This document shows positions 1-10,140 of a DNA stretch of 64,000 nt, piece after piece (within the stretch, counting starts at the first letter, position 1; every line of letters begins with the position of its first letter). The stretch is from Solea solea (Eukaryota; Chordata; Actinopteri; Pleuronectiformes; Soleidae). Made by a program: the position numbers and the translations under genes. Location of the stretch: NCBI RefSeq assembly GCF_958295425.1, contig NC_081137.1, positions 8,248,238 to 8,312,237 of the forward strand, in the 5' to 3' direction. Below the pieces are notes generated by a model, which searched no databases, was not told where the DNA came from, and was given only the letters and a program-made list of their open reading frames with translations.

Positions 1-1216
1 ACAGCTTCACATCCCAATAAGCCCTTGACAGTAACAATAAATGAAATATACATAATAATGGGATCACACCCGTTACTGAACTGAAATAATAAACTTGCAT
101 TCAGCAGTGACACTGACACTGCAGATTAAAGTGAAGCTGCGCTGCTGTGACTACGTGGACCGGAATGCTTTGCGCTCTTAAAGTGACACAGGCACACTCT
201 ACTGGGATGGAGAGTATTAAAGACAATAATAACAATGCTAATGAACTAAAACCTATGGAGCCTTTCTAACAAGTCTGCATGAGAGTTGAAGTGCAAAGAG
301 TAGTGCATCCCGTATATTTTTTGAATGTAGATCCGGATAAACTGATTGGCAGCTCTGATGGGGGGGCAGGCAGGGTGGACAATCATATTCCAGGGGTAGC
401 CACCTTGGCTTGGTCAGCCTGATCAAGTCTGTTAGCATCAGGGTGCTGAATCCACTGGCAAGGATTGATGTACTCAAAGAGCCAATTGATGGATACATCA
501 GTCCCAACCCATACCTTGGTTACCTTTTTCGAGTCCAAGTCTGTGTGTGTGTGTGTGGAGGGGGGTCTGAAAAACAAAGCAATGAACCTGAGTTCGGGCC
601 AGGCATCATTTTCTCACATTGCCATTGACAGTTTTTCTGTTGTCTTTTGTTGGTCTATTTAGATAGTTAATGTAAAGTTGAACCTTATATACAAAGACAT
701 GTTAAAAAAAATGTTCATAGTTATGTTACAAAATGTTCATGTTCAGTTTAAAAAATAAAATTAAAATAAAATTAAATTAAAATCAAAAACAAAAACAAAA
801 CAAAAAAAAAAAGTAACTCTGCCAAAGTGTCTCTTCTGGGTCACTTTGCCGGTCCCAAGCCCGGATAAAGGAGGAGGGTTGAACATAGAGATAGCAATGC
901 CACCCCATATAGCCCAACAATACAGGACAAATTTGATTTATGTAATGTGAAACACAAACCAAGAATCAACAGAAGAGAGTTCATTTGTAGTTCTAAACAT
1001 ATATTAGGGTTTTCTTTACTCACTTTTTGTCGACGTTATTCCTCTTTTCTACAGCGTCCATCAAAGTCGGGGCAATCAGGCAAATTGCCAATTATGCAAA
1101 TTGAACAATGATGTAATTTAGCAACTTCTAGCGACTTTTAGGGCAGCCAATAGCTACTTTCCTTACTGAGAAGTTAGCAACACTGGTTGGTTGTCACAGG
1201 GATGCAGAGTTAAAGT
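1..1216. other. unrecognised AT-rich stretch
   Basis: I see no gene here. It contains a short (TG)n run at about 540-556 and A-rich low-complexity sequence at about 700-815. Short open frames on both strands lack recognisable motifs. Confidence 0.5.
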
Positions 1217-1330
1217 TCAGTAGGGTGACAGCTGCAGGAAAGAAGCGTCCTCTGAACCTGCTGGTTCGGGTGCAGACCTGTATCGCCTCCCGGAGGGGAG
1301 TGGGGTAAACAGTCTATGGTTGAGGGCACT
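1217..1330 (-). pseudogene. possible L2/Rex-type LINE ORF2 C-terminal remnant
   Basis: The minus strand encodes LFTPLPSGRRYRS followed shortly by a stop. This resembles [13 protein letters not shown] near the C-terminus of the better preserved L2-type LINE at 39.3-41.0 kb in this window. Only about 30 residues match, so this is a small decayed 3' piece of a related non-LTR element. No tail or target duplication was found. A chance match is possible. Confidence 0.35.
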
Positions 1331-2257
1331 ACATTTGTTGTCTGCCTCAGCTTCACGGCGCCTTGTCTCACTCTCAGTGCTGTGCGAGTGAGAGGGGGAG
1401 TGGCTGAGGTAGAGCAGTGAGAGCGGTGAAAGCCAATGTGTGCTTCTTTTACCGATATCTTTTGCATTACTTCTCCAAACAACATCAAACTCGTGTCCAT
1501 AGCAAGATACCTGAGATATGCAAATACACACACACACTCACACACAGACATTCTCTTAGGTAGCCCACAACCCTCTGTGAGTGAGAGGGGGAGGGGTTGC
1601 AGTAGAGCAGCAAAATTCAATGTGTGATTGTGATTTTGTAGCCCCTCTCTCCATTGAATTATCATGTCATGCTAGGTATCTATAGATTTATGTCAAACCA
1701 TGGTTTCCAATTATATTAATAGATTTACTGAACCAACTAGAGCCTGTTAAACAAATATAGGGCTAGACAGGGTAATAAAAAAAACATGATAGGATCAATT
1801 TTTCAAAGGACACATTCAGATTGCAACACTAATAAAGCCACACATGTCCCTGGTCACCTCCAAATGGCCTGATTGATCAGATCTCATTAGGTCTGGGGTG
1901 CATCCCACATGTAATTGGTGGTGTCCACTCCTGAGCAGATCACCCAAGACACATTTTAATAACAAGGGTGAAAAGGCCACTGACTAGAGAAAGCTAGTAG
2001 ACTGGTAATAGAAGTAAACAATCTTAATTTGATCCCAGGTGGTCCCAGGAGAGTTTCTGAGACTACTGATGGAAGCCATAGCTAAGTCACCCATGTTTGA
2101 AGGCACAGAAGACAGGCAGAACATGGCTCTGGATAGCACAGGTAATAAAGTATTGTGTTCTAGGTTATGATGATTAAAAAAAAGCCCCAGGAATGTGTCT
2201 TTTCTTTTAGCCAAATTGTTTGCAGTTCATCACAAAAGCTCCTGTTGATTCTTACAG

Positions 2258-2439
2258 CACTCCGAGAAGGCCGATACTTCATTGCTGGCAGGGCAATAGC
2301 AGTGAGCCTTGTGCATGATGGTCCGTCTCCAGGATTCTTTTCACCAATTTTATTCTCCTGTCTCGTTGGTGGACTGGAGACAGCTAAGCCAGTCTTGGAA
2401 GATATAACTGACACAGACCTTCGCGAAAAAGTGAAAAAG
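2258..2439 (+). pseudogene. HECT-like domain exon (fish G2E3-like multigene family)
   Basis: This is a 182-nt open block with a good acceptor (cttacag before 2258) and donor (aaaag then gttggt after 2439). It encodes an LREGRYFIAG start, then SLVHDGPSPGFFSP and LFSCLVGG. This resembles the N-lobe of the HECT-type ubiquitin ligase-like domain in fish G2E3-like proteins, which in intact members transfers ubiquitin through a C-lobe cysteine. No C-lobe is visible nearby, and the next similar exon (3344-3676) belongs to the N-terminal half of such proteins. This is therefore an orphan exon or the end of a truncated copy. Family assignment is from memory of the motif pattern. Confidence 0.5.
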
Positions 2440-2534
2440 GTTGGTTTTCATGTGTTGTAACAGTGTAGATGAATCCTATCAATACAACACAACAAATCTT
2501 GTTAATTTGCACCAGTACCATCATATTTATTGTC

Positions 2535-2880
2535 ATGATCTTCCCTCTGAGGCATCTCATTCACTTCAGCTCCCTGCCAGCCACTCCCTGCTCATTAGTC
2601 CAACTCTCCCCACCTGTTGCACTCAGCTGCCTCTGATCACCATTCAAGCCAGTATATAAACTCACCTCTCGGTTCACTCAGTGCCAGATTGTTCTATGTT
2701 ACTAGTACTAGTCTCTCCAGTGTTTATTCGGATTGATTCCCGGTACCGACCCTGCCTGTCCCCGACCTGCCTGCTCTGTCTCTGCCCCGGTGATCTACTC
2801 ACCCTTCTGCCCCTGACAACGGATTAGCCTGCTACCTGCCTGTCTTCTGCCTGCTTGTTCCAGTGGTGGATGGATGATGG
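2535..2880 (+). mobile_element. probable solo LTR
   Basis: The stretch begins TGTCATGATC, has a TATATAAA box at about 2652-2659 and a C/T-rich 3' portion with repeated ctgcctg words. This is the usual composition of a fish LTR promoter. No flanking internal sequence, primer site or second LTR is present, and the 3' boundary is uncertain. Confidence 0.4.
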
Positions 2881-3343
2881 ATGATCTGTTCAGCATTCAC
2901 CTGGCCACAGAAGGGAGCGACAAGAGATAGGCTGAGGAGGTTGTTGTACCCTTCTGGAGGGGCTACTTACAGGATGCAGAAGGTATATATTACGCAACCC
3001 GTAAAGAGACATGGGGGGGGAAAAATAAAACATTTCTGGTGCGCACAAGACACTTTTTCGTGCTCACAAGAAAAGTTACTCGCAGAGCACAGGAAGTTAT
3101 GCTTCCTGTGCTCTGATCATTAACCTCAAAGAATGACTGCAGAAGTGGACTTATTCTCTTTCCTGATAACGTGAAATACCAGATAGTGTCATCAACCAAC
3201 TAAAATATGATATGGTAAAGATAAATGTTAAGTTTAGACATATAAAGTAAGCAATACATGCATAGCCTAATGCTGCTAGCTTCTGTACCTGCTATGTTAA
3301 TGTAATTTTTCAAAAGTTTTTGACATTTGCCTTGCTTATTAAA

Positions 3344-3676
3344 GATCGACATCAACATCATAGGTGTTACGACTGATGAGGAGTTAGAACAGTTTATTGT
3401 ACGATATGGGGTACGAATTGCACTCAGAACATTTTGTCATCAAAGAACTGTGAGAAGTCCGGAGGAGTGGAGGAGTGCTCTCATGCAGAGATTAAGAGAC
3501 AGGCTCGGGGAACAATGGAAAACTCCAGAAGGCTCCGGTATTGTTGGCAATAAGCATGCAGTTAAAACCACCCGGGGGGTTGAAATGGGATGGCTCCACT
3601 TTGATATGGGCACTTACCACCAGATCAAAACAAAAGGAGGTGGAACACGGCACTTGTCAGTCCAGAAATCAGTAAC
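3344..3676 (+). pseudogene. SAM-like / GGGTR-type exon remnant of a fish multigene family
   Basis: An open block encodes a SAM-like helical segment (YGVRIALRTFCHQR) followed by EEWRSALMQRLRDRLG. It continues into GNKHAVKTTRGVEMGWLHF and KGGGTRHLSV, a pattern I associate with large uncharacterised fish families that combine an N-terminal SAM-like region, a GGGTR block and a HECT-like C-terminus. An acceptor-like attaaag lies before 3344. The reading is cut at 3677 by what looks like a hAT terminus, so the copy is broken. Its HECT-like counterpart lies upstream instead of downstream, so the two need not belong to one gene. Confidence 0.5.
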
Positions 3677-3775
3677 CAGTGCTTTAAGTGGGCCGGTACG
3701 CACCGGTACAGTACCGGCACTTCTCGTTTTAAGCCCCTGGCGTACTGGGACTTTTTGCGGTATACCAGAAAGTTT
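3677..3775 (+). mobile_element. hAT-type transposon terminus fragment
   Basis: CAGTGCTTTAAGTGGGCC starts immediately after the broken SAM/GGGTR exon and leads into a GTACCGGCAC-rich segment. The CAGTGCTT start is typical of hAT terminal inverted repeats. The matching right end was not found, so the extent is unknown. Confidence 0.4.
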
Positions 3776-5231
3776 GTCTGGAAAGTTGAAATTTCAATCA
3801 AACAACTTTCTTTTTAAAAATCAGCATCATGTTCTAGTATTTGAATATATCACTTAATGATCTGCTGGTACTGACCGCCTAATTTACCTAGCAACAGTTG
3901 AATAAGGGGAGTACTGGAACTTATTTTTTTCCACTTAAAGTTAGTTACTATGGGTGAACTGCTGGAGACAGGCAAATGCCTTGTTTTTTCCAAATGCATA
4001 TTCATCCAAAGGGCCAGTGGAATATTTTGAGTTTGATATTCATGATTACAGTCACAATTAATATCCCCCAAAGTCACAGTGAGCAAGCTATATGAGCATT
4101 CTAAGCTACGAATGCTGCACATCTACACAACCTCCAAGGCTAAAGACGTAATACTTTTCTCTGATGCATCATTGGACTGAGCCCACAGATGATAGGCCAA
4201 TGAACAGGCACGTGAACACATAAGGCCCAAGTGGTGCTTGAGCCCTTGCCCTTTTTGCCTCGTATTAAAAAGTGCCCCTTTGGAGTGTTTAATGAATAAA
4301 TACATTCCTTTTGTGCATAGGGATGTCAAAACACTGCTGTTTACACACATTTCCTTATAATACGTGTTGTGTGTGTGTGTGTTGATGTCCGCTGCGGCTC
4401 CGCTCTGTCTTTCACAGAGGAGCGAGAGAGAGAGAGAGAGAGAAGCCGCTGCCTCCTCAAGAAGAGATGTGACAGTGGAGCTACTTAAACCTGTGAGTTA
4501 TAGATCCATTAACATAACTTTCCTGTGGGGGATAACAAGTCGCCTTCCACTTATTCAACGTGCGTAAATATGAGTCATATTTCAGAAAAGCACCCATGTG
4601 TGCTTGTTAAGATAACTGCTTGTTAACTCACATCAATTACGTTTTTCAACGGGGGTGGCTGAGAGACGGTCTGGCGGAGCTTGTCCATCAATATCAGGCT
4701 TGTAAACTAAGTGTAATGACGAACTGACAACTGTAAGTGGCAGCAGTGCTCTCTTTGGATGAGCGATCAGTATAGATCATAAGAAGATGCGAGATGACGA
4801 GGGAGAAAATGGCGAAACGCAAGTTGGACAAGCAGGCAGCTCACGCTCGAACAGAGTATGTGTCCCGATCGTGAGAAGTGACAACGGAGATCACAGAGAC
4901 GCGCACTCTCCTAAAAAACCTCAGACAATCAAACGATGAGAGGCTGCATTTCTCGCGCCACGAGTCAAGCTGGCAAGCTCAACTGACAAATCCGTGTCAG
5001 ATGAATTCAGCGAACCGGAAAGACAGAAAGACATGAAGGAGTAAGCACGTGCTAACTGGCTTAGATAAAGTGGGGAGGGCGGATCACTTTGATCGAAGCG
5101 ATCCACAATTCTGTGTCTTGCGGAGCTAGATGAAGAATTTTTTCAGATGTACTCAAGACTTGGATATTACGAAGTTTGTCCCCTGGCTTATCTTTTTGAG
5201 AAAAACATTTTTTTTCAAAAGTGACTGGAGG
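3776..5231. other. unrecognised stretch with two microsatellites
   Basis: No gene recognised. A (TG)n tract lies at about 4368-4382 and an (AG)n tract at about 4422-4442. At about 4800-5070 the plus strand shows a short basic frame (MAKRKLDKQAAHARTEYVS) ended by a stop, which could be a decayed transposase start, but I cannot name it. Confidence 0.4.
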
Positions 5232-5232
5232 T

Positions 5233-5254
5233 ACTATCTATCTATCTATCTATC

Positions 5255-5311
<57 letters not shown>
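5233..5311. repeat. (CTAT)n/(TA)n microsatellite
   Basis: Several CTAT units are followed by about 60 bp of alternating TA with one internal GTA break. Simple sequence; no coding signal. Confidence 0.9.
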
Positions 5312-5319
5312 TATATGGT

Positions 5320-5568
5320 ATGTCTAGTGGAGCGGGGACAGAAGTTGCTTGCAGGTTCAAATTGCGCACTTTCAAAGCTCTTCTTCAGACAAGCAATGAA
5401 CGTGACATTGGTAAACTCAGCATAGCATGTTTTGTGCCATTTGACCTCGTCAACTTTTGTGTCCAGAAATTCACAAATTCTGTCCAGAGTATCAGAATAC
5501 TCTACATCTTTGTATTTCACCCTTTCACTTGCTCCGAGTCTTATACAATATACAATATCATCTGACAT
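5320..5568 (-). pseudogene. unrecognised transposon-like open frame
   Basis: The minus strand is open for about 80 residues containing VDEVKWHKTCYAEFTN. The W-H-K-x-C-Y-x-x-[FY]-T-N pattern recalls N-terminal regions of multicopy fish transposon proteins, but I cannot name the family. There are no flanking splice sites I trust. Confidence 0.25.
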
Positions 5569-5831
5569 CAGATGAGTTGGCTTGCTGACAGGCTGGCTAA
5601 CACTTAACTAGCAGACTGTAGAGTAAGCTGTGTAACAAATTATCAACATATATCCCCAGTACACATTCATTCACATTCGTAGTATGCATGAAAGACAGTA
5701 GCTTAGCTTTGAAGTTTAGCTAATCGGGAAAAAGCATAGCCTACCTTTTATGACAACATTTGGGGGAGGATGTAGCAGTAGATGGTTTTGTTTGTAGACA
5801 AATAGACAAAATATATTATCTGAATGAACCA

Positions 5832-5902
5832 TACGGCTGTACTCTATAGGTTAGCGAAGTCGCATGAGTGTGACGTCATAATGTGAATTTGTGGACATAA
5901 CA
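5832..5902 (+). repeat. 5' LTR of gypsy copy 1, internally deleted
   Basis: Starts TACGGCTGTACTC and ends GGACATAACA, matching the 3' LTR at 9848-9988. It lacks the roughly 70-bp block at 9898-9968 of the 3' LTR, which contains the AATAAA signal. The first five bases of the LTR (TGTAC) are also not recognisable. Confidence 0.8.
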
Positions 5903-5903
5903 T

Positions 5904-5915
5904 TGGCGACAAGGA
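5904..5915 (+). promoter_or_regulatory. primer binding site of gypsy copy 1
   Basis: TGGCGACAAGG starts one base after the LTR end, the expected place for a tRNA primer site. The tRNA species was not determined. Confidence 0.55.
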
Positions 5916-6797
5916 TGGATCTTCCCTTTTTGCCGTTACCTTCGTTCCTCACCCTGCCTGGGGAGCCGCCGATCCCGTGGTCCCGCTGGCACGACTCGTT
6001 CGAGACGTTCATTACGGCTGCCGGGCTAACCGGTGCTAGCGATGCTAGACGCCGAGCCATATTGATCCACAGCTTGGGGAGCGAGGGGCAACGGATCTTC
6101 CGCACTCTCTGACCCGCGCAGACATATGCAGACTGTCGCCTTACTGACTGGACATTTCACTGCTCCACAGAGCGTTATCGTTCGGCGGATTATCTTCCGG
6201 CGGCGCCGCCAACAGCCGGGTGAGTCGGTCCAGCATTACATCGCCGATCTCCGCTGTTTGGCTAGCCTCTGCAGATTTGAACGGTTGGAAGACGAGATGA
6301 TTCGGGACCAACTAGCAGAGCACACACCTGATTCCAAGTTGCGGGAGAGGCTGCTCATGTCCCCAGATGACCTGCCGCTGTCAAAGGCCTTCCAGCTGGA
6401 GTCTGCCGCTCTGTTGGTTTCGCATCTGGCAGCTTCCGCCCCCGCCCCCTCACACTCTGCTTCACTGGCACAAGCCGTGGTGCCTGCAACTCAGCCCTCA
6501 GGCCCCACTTTTCCACATGATGACCTCGAGGTTAATGTCGCAGGAAGGCAGAGCGCCACAGCACGTCAGCCCTGTGGTAACTGTGGTTCTTCCTCTCACC
6601 CCACACGCGCACCGACCTGTCCAGCCACAGGACAGAGATGCCAACGCTGTGGTAGACTGAACCACTTCTCCAGAGTGTGCCGCTCTGTGCCCACCTCTAC
6701 AAACCCCCGACCTCGTCTGTCCCGCCCGTCCAGCCCATCCACGATCCACTCTGTTGGCTCCAGCGTCAAGTGGTGCACCGTGGAGCTGGATGATTTG
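5915..6797 (+). pseudogene. gag: gag of gypsy copy 1 (frameshifted)
   Basis: Gag begins MDLPFLPLPSF and is open to about 6112, then shifts frame and reopens at 6126. The C-terminal part has two CCHC-type zinc knuckles, an atypical one (CGNCGSSSHPTRAPTCP) and a standard one (CQRCGRLNHFSRVC), which in the family bind the genomic RNA. A Pro/Ser-rich linker separates the capsid-like helical region (GESVQHYIADLRCLASLC) from the knuckles. The frameshift means no full-length Gag can be made without recoding. Confidence 0.8.
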
Positions 6798-6806
6798 TGA
6801 CTGCCA

Positions 6807-8350
6807 CTGTTGTTAGACACTGCTGCCTCTAGGTCTCTGCTCAGCGAGTCCACAGTCCGGCAGCTCTTCCCCCAACAAACTATCAGGGCGGGCACAGAGG
6901 AGCTGTACGGTTATGGCCACACTAAGATCGGCATGATGGGCACCGTTACCTTCTCTGTGCGCTACGGCTCGAAATCCCTGCCCACATTCACCTTCCAGGT
7001 GTCCCGCCATGGTGCCAACCTCCTTGGGTTTGATCTGTTCTGCGCCTTGGGCTTCTCCATCACGGACAACACAGGCGCCACCATACTGACGGTGACCATG
7101 CCCTGGCAGCAACGCTGGCTGTCGCTCTTCGCTGGCCTGGGCTGTCTCACCACATTCAACCATCAGCCGCTCATTGACCCAGCAGTGTCCCCTGTCATTC
7201 AACCTCTATGTCGGCTACCCCTCGCCCTGCGTGACAATGTCACAGCTGAGCTGCAGAAGCTGCTGGAAGCGGGCATTATTGAGCGGATTGACGCTTTGCC
7301 GTGGATTTCCAACCTGTTGGTGGCGAAAAGAAGTCAGGCGGCCTGCGCCCCTGTGTCGACCTCAGACAGGTAAACAGAGCTGTGATCCCAGACAAATATC
7401 CACTGCCTACGATGGAGGAGCTGTCTGCTCAGTTCCATGGCTCCACGGTCTTCTCCAAACTTGATCTTCACCAGGGCTACTTGCAGGTTCCCTTACACCC
7501 TGACAGCCGCAACCTCACTCCCTTTGTGTCGCTAATGGGGGTCTTCCGCTACACCCGCATGCCCTTCGGTCTCAGCTCCGCCCCCAGCTGCTTTCAGAAG
7601 ATCATGGCCACCATCTTCGCTGGCATAGACAGCTGCAACCAATGACGACTGCCTTTCCAGAGTGCTTTATGTGCTCGCTCGCCACAACCTCACGGTGAAC
7701 GTGGAGAAGTGCATCTTTGCAGTGCCTGTCATCGAGTTTGTGGGGTTCCGTCTAACTGCTTCTGGCCTCAGCCCACTCCACTCAAACGTCGATGCCATCC
7801 TGCGCCTGCCTGAGCCCTCCTGCCCTGCACAGCTATCATCATTCCTGGGGATGACTGCCTTCTATCTGCGCTTCCTTCCCCGCTACTCCGAAACCACTGC
7901 ACCGCTGCACGCCCTCCTCAAGCAGGATGCAGCTTGGTCTTGGACCCCTGCTTGCTCCACCGCAGTCTCTAGGCTCAAATCGCAGCTCACTTCCCCACCG
8001 GTGTTCGCCCACTTTGATCTACAGAGCCCCACATTTGTGACCTGTGACGCCTCTAATGCTGCAGTTGGCGCTGTTCTGTCTCAACTTCAGCAAGGGGGCG
8101 AATGCCCAGTGGCGTTTGCTTCAAGGTCACTCACTCCAGCTGAGCAGAAGTACTCTGTTGGTGAGAGGGAAGCGCTGGCTTGTGTCTGGGCATGTGAACG
8201 GTGGCATATGTACCTGTATGGACGTCATTTCACGCTGCGGAGCCTCTACCGGTGGTCTGAGAGGTTGCAGGCATACAATTTCACCACACAGTTCACGCCT
8301 GGTCGGGACAACGTTGTGGCGGACCTGCTCTCCAGAGTCAAGCTTAAGAC
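6807..8350 (+). pseudogene. pol: protease-RT-RNase H part of pol, gypsy copy 1
   Basis: Protease is recognised by LLLDTAASRSLL (DTA replaces the usual DTG/DSG). RT blocks include FSKLDLHQGYLQVPL and TRMPFGLSSAP. Frame changes occur near 7300 and 7645. The segment that should carry the YxDD catalytic box is missing at about 7640, where the frame jumps from the thumb-proximal helix to LSRVLYVLARHNLTV. RNase H is seen as FVTCDASNAAVGAVLSQ and YSVGEREALACVWACE, but the following TDH-type block is deleted at about 8240. The enzyme would be inactive. Confidence 0.85.
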
Positions 8351-8578
8351 AGTTGGAGACGTTGCTCAGGACCCTTCAGAGCCAGAGCTTGTCCTCATGC
8401 TGCACACGGCCCTCCAAGGAGCCGTTTCCCTGCGGGAGCTCCAAGACACGTCTGCACAGGATTCCGTCCTCAATCAGCTCCGCACTTTCATTCGAGAGGG
8501 CTGGCCCAGCAAAGTTTCGGAGGAACTGGCGCCCTTTCACCGCTCTCGATCTGATCCGATCTCTCGTACTGGAATGAT

Positions 8579-9086
8579 GTGTGCGTGGCAAGGGGGCTGA
8601 GCACAGTGGTCCCAAGTGCCTTGAGGGCGCGCATCCTTGCCATGGTGCATGAGGGTCACCTGGGTGTTGTTAGAGTCAAGCAACGCTTCAGGGGCTTGGT
8701 CTGGTGGCCAGGCATCAACAGGGACGTGGAGACTATGGTGAAAGACTGTACAGCTTGCCTCACCAGCGGTAAGACAGGCCTTCCCCCGCCTCCGCCGCTG
8801 CAGCCCCTGCCGTGGCCACCAACACCGTGGTCCCACATCGAGGTGGACATCTGCGGTGAACTTCACGGCGTCCCTCAGCACCAACGCTTCCTCCTGGTGG
8901 CCTACAATCTTCACTCTAAGTGGCCTGAGGTGCTGCCCAAGGGTTCCGTCACTGCTAGTGTGGTCACCGGTTTCCTCTCTTCTCTATTTGCCCGTTGGGG
9001 TGTGCCCGATACCGTCACGACTGATAATGGGCCCCAGTTCATCTCGGCCGATTTCTCTTCCTTCCTGGCAGGGAGGGGAAGGAAAC
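8579..9086 (+). pseudogene. integrase region of gypsy copy 1, truncated
   Basis: The HHCC zinc-binding segment (HEGHLG then CTACLTSGK) is followed by the catalytic core with the first Asp in VDICGEL and the second in TTDNGPQF. The core is cut after FLAGRG at about 9086 by foreign sequence, so the third catalytic residue (Glu) is lost. The pol C-terminus reappears at about 9529. Confidence 0.8.
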
Positions 9087-9520
9087 ACATTTAATATTAT
9101 GCAAAATCAACTTTTTAACTATTTTAATACTTATATTTGGGACTCTGGAGGCCTTACAAGTCGCCAAAGTGTGGAAAAAGAATACTCAGTCATGTTTTCA
9201 TGGTCCCCCTTTGTGTAAGTATAGGCGATAAAACATGCCATGTTGAATTCCCTCCGCTTATGACGGCAGCATGCGCATTTCACCGCGAATGTTACCGCCC
9301 CACCAGCAAGTTTACTTCTAGAGCTCCACCTTACCTCCACCTTAGCTCCACCTTGTCCCTGCGAGAGTGCAGGCGAGGGAGGAAGAGCGGTATTATGTCA
9401 ACGCGGAGGGACAAGTGTGCTGTTGGTGGCTGCACAGTGGAGCACAGTGTTTTACACAATAAAGTCAGCTTCATTACAGCAAAGACCAAGAAGCTGTGGC
9501 TGAACAAGGGCACGCGGTTC
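9087..9520 (+). mobile_element. THAP/Kolobok-like DNA transposon fragment inside integrase
   Basis: The insert starts TTTAATATTATGCAAAATCA, the type of end I associate with TTAA-targeting (Kolobok-like) fish transposons. Its 3' part opens a frame MSTRRDKCAVGGCTVEHS with KLWLN downstream, resembling the N-terminal C-x-x-x-C part of a THAP zinc finger, a DNA-binding domain found in such transposases. Only the 5' end of an element appears present. Assignment is tentative. Confidence 0.45.
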
Positions 9521-9669
9521 TGAGCTGGGACTTCCTGCGAGACCAACCTGAGGTCCCAGTTGGACAACCGTCCGAAGCAGAATTACCAGCTGAACCTCTA
9601 CAGCCCAATCTCCACCCATTCCGGGTCCGCCGGAGGCCTCTTTACCTCAGGGACTATGATACTGGTTGA
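9521..9669 (+). pseudogene. pol C-terminal tail of gypsy copy 1
   Basis: In the right frame this encodes a Pro-rich tail ending VRRRPLYLRDYDTG and a stop. RRRPxYLxDY is a common C-terminal end of fish Ty3/gypsy pol. It confirms that 9087-9520 is an insertion/replacement within one element. Confidence 0.6.
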
Positions 9670-9842
9670 AAAAAAACAAAACAAAAAAAGTTAGTGCAGT
9701 GCCTGTTATGTGGCAGAATAATCCACAAGGCTTTGCGGGTAATCCGTAATCTGAGTCCGGGTTATCCAGTCAGGTTGGCCATGTTCAGGCCAATGTACGG
9801 TTCAGGTTGTTTTTGTATGTGTTCTTCTGAAGGGGGGGTTAA

Positions 9843-9988
9843 TGTACTACGGCTGTACTCTATAGGTTAGCGAAGTCGCATGAGTGTGACGTCATAATAG
9901 AGAGACGCCTGGAGTTTGTTGTTGAGTGCACGTTGTAAATAAATCTCTGTGAGCACACAGTCGTGTATGTGAATTTGTGGACATAACC
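9843..9988 (+). repeat. 3' LTR of gypsy copy 1
   Basis: Starts TGTACTACGG just after a G-rich tract (gaaggggggg) that fits a polypurine tract and ends GGACATAAC. Contains an AATAAA at about 9938-9943. About 146 bp, short for an LTR but matched by the 5' copy. Confidence 0.8.
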
Positions 9989-10140
9989 CATGGTGCCCAT
10001 GAAGGCGAACTTGGAGGAGAAGACAAAACATCACACCGTTCTTCCTGACCGCGCCAACCGTGGTCATCCCCCTCTTGAGGAGCTGCTGTCTGAGCCCGTA
10101 GGACGTGAAGAAGTTGTTGGAGGTGACGTCGAGCATGATG
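9989..10140 (-). pseudogene. piggyBac transposase fragment
   Basis: The minus strand encodes NNFFTSYGLRQQLLKRGMT then VGAVRKN, and after a frameshift SKFAFMGTMG. This is the DNFFTS...LL.R...VGTvRKN...SKFAF stretch in the catalytic core of piggyBac-type transposases. About 50 residues remain. The fragment is cut at its C-terminal side exactly at the 3' LTR of the gypsy element. No piggyBac sequence appears on the far side of that element. Confidence 0.75.

Larger units (their letters stand above)
5832..9988 (+). mobile_element. Ty3/gypsy LTR retrotransposon (copy 1), defective
   Basis: Matching LTR sequence lies at both ends (5832-5902 and 9843-9988). Between them, gag with zinc knuckles, protease, reverse transcriptase, RNase H, integrase and a pol C-terminus follow in canonical Ty3/gypsy order on the plus strand. 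The copy is dead. Gag and pol carry frameshifts, the RT active-site box and part of RNase H are deleted, the integrase is cut by about 430 bp of foreign sequence, and the 5' LTR lacks about 70 bp present in the 3' LTR. I found no clear target duplication: the left flank is unrelated to the piggyBac fragment on the right, which suggests a later rearrangement at one end. Confidence 0.9.

Noticed and set aside
5221..5327. Tyr/Ile-repeat peptides over the TA tract
   Set aside because: Translation of a microsatellite, not a gene. The same holds for TA tracts near 14.1 and 14.87 kb.
6498..8915. Minus-strand open frames within the gypsy pol region
   Set aside because: Shadows of GC-rich plus-strand gag/pol coding.
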